Origin: Atopobiaceae bacterium | Lineage (GTDB): Bacteria > Actinomycetota > Coriobacteriia > Coriobacteriales > Atopobiaceae | Length of the DNA stretch: 7,928 bases | Assembly (NCBI GenBank): GCA_017460265.1 | Contig: JAFUBJ010000462.1 | Location: 1 to 7,928, forward strand | Direction of reading: 5' to 3' | Position numbers and translations under genes: made by a program | The notes under the pieces: generated by a model | The model's input: the letters and a program-made list of their open reading frames with translations, nothing else | Database searches by the model: none | What the model was told of the DNA's origin: nothing | Part shown: positions 6,002 to 7,928 of the stretch, one piece after another | Position numbering within the stretch: the stretch's first letter is position 1 | Layout of the letters: each line of letters starts with the position of its first letter

Positions 6002-6532
6002 TCAGCCGCCAAACGCGTTGAACCACGCGTGCTCTTCGAAGGCATCCTTCTTGGGACCGCGAGGCTCATGGACGGGACGGCCTATGGGCAGATAGCAGAC
6101 AAGGTCATAGCCCTCAGGCACGCCGAGCACATTCGCCATCTGGTCACAGAGTCGATCGTCGTCGGTGATGTGTCCTTCGTACCAGCACGTCGCGTAGCCA
6201 AGCGCCGTCGTTGCCAGCAGCATGTTCTCAATCGCGGCGGAGTAGTCCTGGACGGCAAAGCACTTGTCGCGATAGGCAAACACGCGCTTGGTGAGCACGC
6301 AGATCGCTGCGGGGGCGTTCTCTCTCGCGAGGGGCGGATTAATGCAGGCGCGCACGTTGGCCAACACAGCGGGATCGTCTATTGCCACGAGAAAGACGGT
6401 CTGCTTGTTGCATCCCGTAGGACCGGCAAGCCCCGCCTCCATGATGCGCACGAGGTCTTCCCGCGGAACGGGGTCAGGCAGAAAGCCGCCCCGATAGCTG
6501 TGGCGCAAAGCAATCGCTTCGAACAACTCCAT
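6002..6532 (-). CDS. Nitroreductase-family FMN oxidoreductase
   Basis: Predicted cytoplasmic FMN-dependent NAD(P)H oxidoreductase of the nitroreductase superfamily, in its short form (176 residues). It begins MELFEAIALRHSYRGGF, where the RHSYR segment (10-14) is the typical FMN-phosphate contact. GPTGCNKQ (37-44) corresponds to the P-S-x-x-N-x-Q FMN-ring loop, with Asn42 and Gln44. YLPIGRP (147-153) is the conserved C-terminal beta strand and Gly-Arg-Pro turn. Cysteines are relatively frequent. The ATG at 6532 is chosen because AAGGAG lies upstream; the in-frame ATG at 6571 lacks a ribosome site and would add 13 non-conserved residues. It is followed after 97 bp by the EF-hand gene. The substrate cannot be assigned. 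Confidence 0.93.
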   Translation of the reverse strand: MELFEAIALRHSYRGGFLPDPVPREDLVRIMEAGLAGPTGCNKQTVFLVAIDDPAVLANVRACINPPLARENAPAAICVLTKRVFAYRDKCFAVQDYSAAIENMLLATTALGYATCWYEGHITDDDRLCDQMANVLGVPEGYDLVCYLPIGRPVHEPRGPKKDAFEEHAWFNAFGG

Positions 6533-6594
6533 GCTCAGGCACCTCTCCTTCGTCCCGCCGATAACGGCCATCTGACAGTGGCATATGTGACACG

Positions 6595-6627
6595 TAGGAA
6601 GTGTATCCCTTTCCTAGCGGAAGCCAA
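6595..6627 (-). promoter_or_regulatory. Candidate nitroreductase promoter with inverted repeat over the -10
   Basis: Minus-strand TTGGCT (complement of 6622-6627) and TACACT (complement of 6600-6605) are 16 nt apart. An inverted repeat, TAGGAA (6595-6600) and TTCCTA (6611-6616), straddles the -10, a plausible repressor position. All of this is motif-based. The leader would be about 65 nt. Confidence 0.35.
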
Positions 6628-6648
6628 CCGAACGTACGGAAGCTAGCC

Positions 6649-6741
6649 TGGCCCTTTGTGGTGCGGTTTGCACACAACTGGGCCTCGGGCAGCTGAGAAG
6701 CCTCCAAGGCGGCAATTGCGTGCAGCCCCACGGGCACCAAC
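6649..6741. repeat. Repeat unit 1
   Basis: This unit is 93 bp. The arms are 6669-6680 and 6713-6724. The variable centre is agctgagaagcctccaag. Confidence 0.88.
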
Positions 6742-6835
6742 TGGCCTTTTGTGGTGCGGTTTGCACACAACTGGGCCTCGGGCAACCTAAAGGGCGCCTC
6801 CTTTGGCAATTGCGTGCAGTCTCCCGAGCGCCACC
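6742..6835. repeat. Repeat unit 2
   Basis: This unit is 94 bp. The arms are 6761-6773 and 6807-6818. It has the most divergent centre (aacctaaagggcgcctcctt) and a divergent connector (tctcccgagcgcc). Confidence 0.88.
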
Positions 6836-6929
6836 TGGTCTTTTGTCGCGAGAAGTGCACACAAGTGGCCCTCGGGCGAACCGGGAAGCCACCAAGGCGG
6901 CAATTGTGTGCAGCCCCACGGGCGCCAAC
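6836..6929. repeat. Repeat unit 3
   Basis: This unit is 94 bp. The arms are 6856-6867 and 6901-6912. The left flank has diverged (tcgcgagaag), yet the nine outer positions of the arms pair perfectly (TGCACACAA with TTGTGTGCA), where the other units have one imperfect pair. Confidence 0.85.
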
Positions 6930-7016
6930 TGGCCTTTTGTGGTGCGGCTTGCACACAACTGGCCCTCGGGCATCCCAAGAAGCCATCGAGACGGCAATTG
7001 CGTGCAAACCGGAAAG
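6930..7016. repeat. Repeat unit 4, connector incomplete
   Basis: The arms are 6949-6961 and 6995-7007. Similarity fades after about 7010, so the right edge is approximate. Confidence 0.82.
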
Positions 7017-7050
7017 ACGCAGGATATTGAGAAAGGGCGGGGTGGCCTTA

Positions 7051-7356
7051 TCAGACGAGGAGATCCTCGGGCGCGTCGTTGTAGACGACCGAGTGCTCGT
7101 ATACATAGCTGGGAGCAAGGTCTATCGTGCCGTCAAGCCACGACACGAAGCCGTGCTCAACAGCCACTGTCATCTGGACAGATTTGTTTTGCAACGGCTC
7201 AGAAGCCGGCCCAGAAACGTCCGTTACGTCAAAGAGGCGCTTCTCCCCCGAAGCGAAGGAGACAAGGAGCATGCCGCCCGTAAGCGGGGTCGCCTCGACT
7301 ATACGCGGCTCATCAGAAGGGACGCCAGCGTAGCAAATGCCATCCAGCTCGTACAT
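7051..7356 (-). CDS. DUF2442-family protein
   Basis: A small 101-residue protein with the DUF2442 pattern: ATPLTGGMLLVSFASGEKRLFDV (22-44), matching the family's x-P-L-x-x-x-x-L-x-V-x-F-x-x-G-E, and GFVSWLDGTIDLAPSYVYEH (69-88), matching its closing W-x-x-x-x-D-L-x-P-x-x-x-Y. The function is not established. DUF2442 genes are often next to DUF4160 genes, and such pairs have been discussed as toxin-antitoxin-like; I treat that as a hypothesis. The ATG at 7356 has AGGTGA a few nt upstream, and that site overlaps the end of a truncated upstream frame. There is no membrane segment. Downstream lies the repeat array, and no clear terminator is seen before it. Confidence 0.85.
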   Translation of the reverse strand: MYELDGICYAGVPSDEPRIVEATPLTGGMLLVSFASGEKRLFDVTDVSGPASEPLQNKSVQMTVAVEHGFVSWLDGTIDLAPSYVYEHSVVYNDAPEDLLV

Positions 7357-7364
7357 GCTTTCAC

Positions 7365-7475
7365 CTACATCGCTTCAACCTTGTCGAAATGCTCGCCTCG
7401 GACTGCCTTGTTCCATGCGGCATACCCAAATGTGTCTGGACCCATAGCACCACCTTCATCATACGTCAGAACCTG
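7365..7475 (-). pseudogene. Possible 3' remnant of a DUF4160-family gene
   Basis: A 36-codon open frame lies between two TAG stops and ends 8 nt before the DUF2442 start codon. Its last residues, AWNKAVRGEHFDKVEAM, resemble the C-terminal end of DUF4160 proteins as I remember them (W-N-x-A-x-x-G-E-x-L-x-K-I-E-x-L). The DUF4160 N-terminal hallmark, a D-H-x-P-P-H-F-H segment, is not found upstream in any minus-strand frame. The same frame upstream of the TAG at 7476-7478 reads only 17 further residues from an ATG inside a hairpin. The reading is a partner gene that has lost its 5' part. A chance open frame of this length is possible; the neighbour and the tail match are what favour the call. 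Confidence 0.45.
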
Positions 7476-7498
7476 CTAGGAGACCGACATGAAGGAAA

Positions 7499-7527
7499 GC
7501 CGAGTCCGAACATAGTTCAGGCTCGGC
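7499..7527 (-). terminator. Terminator-like hairpin upstream of the DUF4160 remnant
   Basis: A 13-position inverted repeat (7499-7511 with 7515-7527) closes a 3 nt loop and has one wobble and one mismatch. On the minus strand it is followed by TTTCCTT. Its orientation suits termination of transcripts arriving from the right, such as the gene ending at 7738, although that stop lies 210 bp away. Confidence 0.5.
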
Positions 7528-7737
7528 ATCTAATCGTCACGGTAGAGCCGTTTGCGAAGCTATCGACCTTCGATATACGATCAATGGCATAACCAACATC
7601 ATGATTCACATCAATGGAAAGGGAGGAGTGTGCAGATTAATCGCCAACAGGGAGATCGAACAAGACGCACCCAAAGCAAAGTGGAAGCAGCGAAGCTGGG
7701 TCCTGACGATTAGGATGCCCTGGCCTCGCATCAGCGA
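7528..7737. other. 210 bp without a convincing gene
   Basis: Short minus-strand frames occur here, for example one of about 32 codons that runs from a GTG near 7607 into the hairpin and one of about 40 codons starting near 7732. None has a ribosome site or recognisable similarity. A plus-strand frame at 7601-7843 also lacks a ribosome site and overlaps the better-supported minus-strand gene. Given the broken gene next door, this may be decayed accessory DNA. I see no RNA gene in it. Confidence 0.4.
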
Positions 7738-7928
7738 CTACTCGCAGGTCCAATCAGTGCAGGTGAAACGCGGACGCCCGGCCTCGTCAAGCCCCCTGAG
7801 GGTATATATGGCGGCGAAATCCCACCGTTCCCTGATCTGGTAGCCTCGGAAGCTCCATCCCTTGCCGTAGTAGAGACTTCCGTCAATCTCAATGCATGCG
7901 ACCTCGCCCAAGAGGAACGTTTCATTGT
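7738..7928 (-). CDS. Unrecognised protein, C-terminal 63 residues only
   Basis: An open minus-strand frame enters from the right edge and stops with TAG at 7738-7740. The visible residues start NETFLLGEVACIEIDGSLYY and end RFTCTDWTCE. They look like a real globular protein: alternating hydrophobic and charged residues, several Trp and Tyr, and codon third positions rich in G and C like the neighbours. Three cysteines (one early, and two in the CTDWTC end) might be functional, but no zinc-binding set is complete in the visible part. I do not recognise the family. The 5' end is outside the window. An overlapping plus-strand frame (7601-7843) is judged less likely to be coding. Confidence 0.6.
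   Translation of the reverse strand, partial: NETFLLGEVACIEIDGSLYYGKGWSFRGYQIRERWDFAAIYTLRGLDEAGRPRFTCTDWTCE

Larger units (their letters stand above)
6649..7016. repeat. Four tandem imperfect 93-94 bp non-coding repeats with inverted arms
   Basis: Four head-to-tail units start at 6649, 6742, 6836 and 6930; the last is shortened at its end. Each unit runs TGGCC(T/C)TTTGT..., then a left arm resembling TTGCACACAACTG, then CTCGGGC, a variable centre of about 20 bp, and a right arm resembling CAATTGCGTGCA. A conserved GC-rich connector follows. The two arms are complementary over 12-13 bp. Because some units are 94 bp, reading frames shift between units, so the long open frames across the array are by-products. 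The array fills the gap between the DUF2442 gene and the nitroreductase promoter. It resembles a hairpin-forming intergenic repeat that has been tandemly amplified. No transposase is present. Confidence 0.9.

Noticed and set aside
5617..6069. A 150-residue version of the EF-hand protein
   Set aside because: The extra 55 N-terminal residues run back into the nitroreductase gene and have no ribosome site; AGGAG precedes the ATG at 5904.
6649..7016. CRISPR array or integron attC-like cassette array
   Set aside because: The conserved part is about 70 bp, too long for a CRISPR repeat. The variable centres of units 1, 3 and 4 share a GAAGCC core, so they are diverged copies and not spacers. There are no cas genes, integrase or cassette genes.
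6474..7118. A 214-codon minus-strand frame, with a similar plus-strand frame at 6751-7479, encoding repeated peptide motifs across the tandem array
   Set aside because: Some units are 94 bp, so the frame changes between units. The frames also overlap the nitroreductase and DUF2442 genes, and the repeated peptides come from DNA-level repeats.
7601..7843. An 80-codon plus-strand frame
   Set aside because: It lacks a ribosome site and overlaps a minus-strand frame (7738-7928) that looks much more protein-like.

Overview
The window is GC-rich and looks like chromosomal DNA of a Gram-positive actinobacterium. The order rplM-rpsI, then glmM-acpS-nnr, is typical of Actinobacteria, and the protein sequences suggest the class Coriobacteriia (Collinsella/Olsenella/Atopobium relatives). 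That class-level placement is an inference from gene order and protein style, not from a marker comparison.

Layout, left to right. Positions 1-2675 (minus strand, so transcribed right to left) hold the tail of an operon: glmM (phosphoglucosamine mutase, cell-wall precursor supply), acpS (holo-ACP synthase, fatty-acid synthesis) and the first 258 codons of nnr (NAD(P)HX repair). Positions 2769-3401 (minus) hold a small membrane protein of unknown function with its own terminator, sitting between the ribosomal and glmM units. Positions 3536-4375 (minus) hold rpsI and rplM, preceded by a structured, possibly autoregulatory leader and followed by a strong intrinsic terminator. Positions 4376-4631 are a divergent promoter region. 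Positions 4632-5537 (plus) hold a patatin-like serine hydrolase of the YjjU type. Convergent to it, on the minus strand, lie a 95-residue protein with two EF-hand calcium loops (5617-5904) and a nitroreductase-family flavoprotein (6002-6532).

The right-hand quarter is accessory and partly degenerate. Positions 6649-7016 carry four tandem imperfect copies of a 93-94 bp non-coding unit with conserved inverted arms and a variable centre. Next come an intact DUF2442-family gene (7051-7356, minus) and, 8 bp upstream of it, what looks like the broken 3' end of a DUF4160-family partner (7365-7475). A perfect-looking terminator hairpin and about 200 bp without a convincing gene follow. The window ends inside an unrecognised protein gene (7738-7928, minus) whose C-terminal 63 residues are visible.

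The left part is housekeeping: ribosomal proteins feeding into envelope and lipid precursor synthesis. Points most worth a second look are the tandem inverted-arm repeat array, the 42-residue AcpS tail ending in a QLSLF sliding-clamp-like motif, the small cytosolic EF-hand protein, the rplM leader fold and the DUF4160 remnant/DUF2442 pair. I did not see a clearly new multi-gene system.
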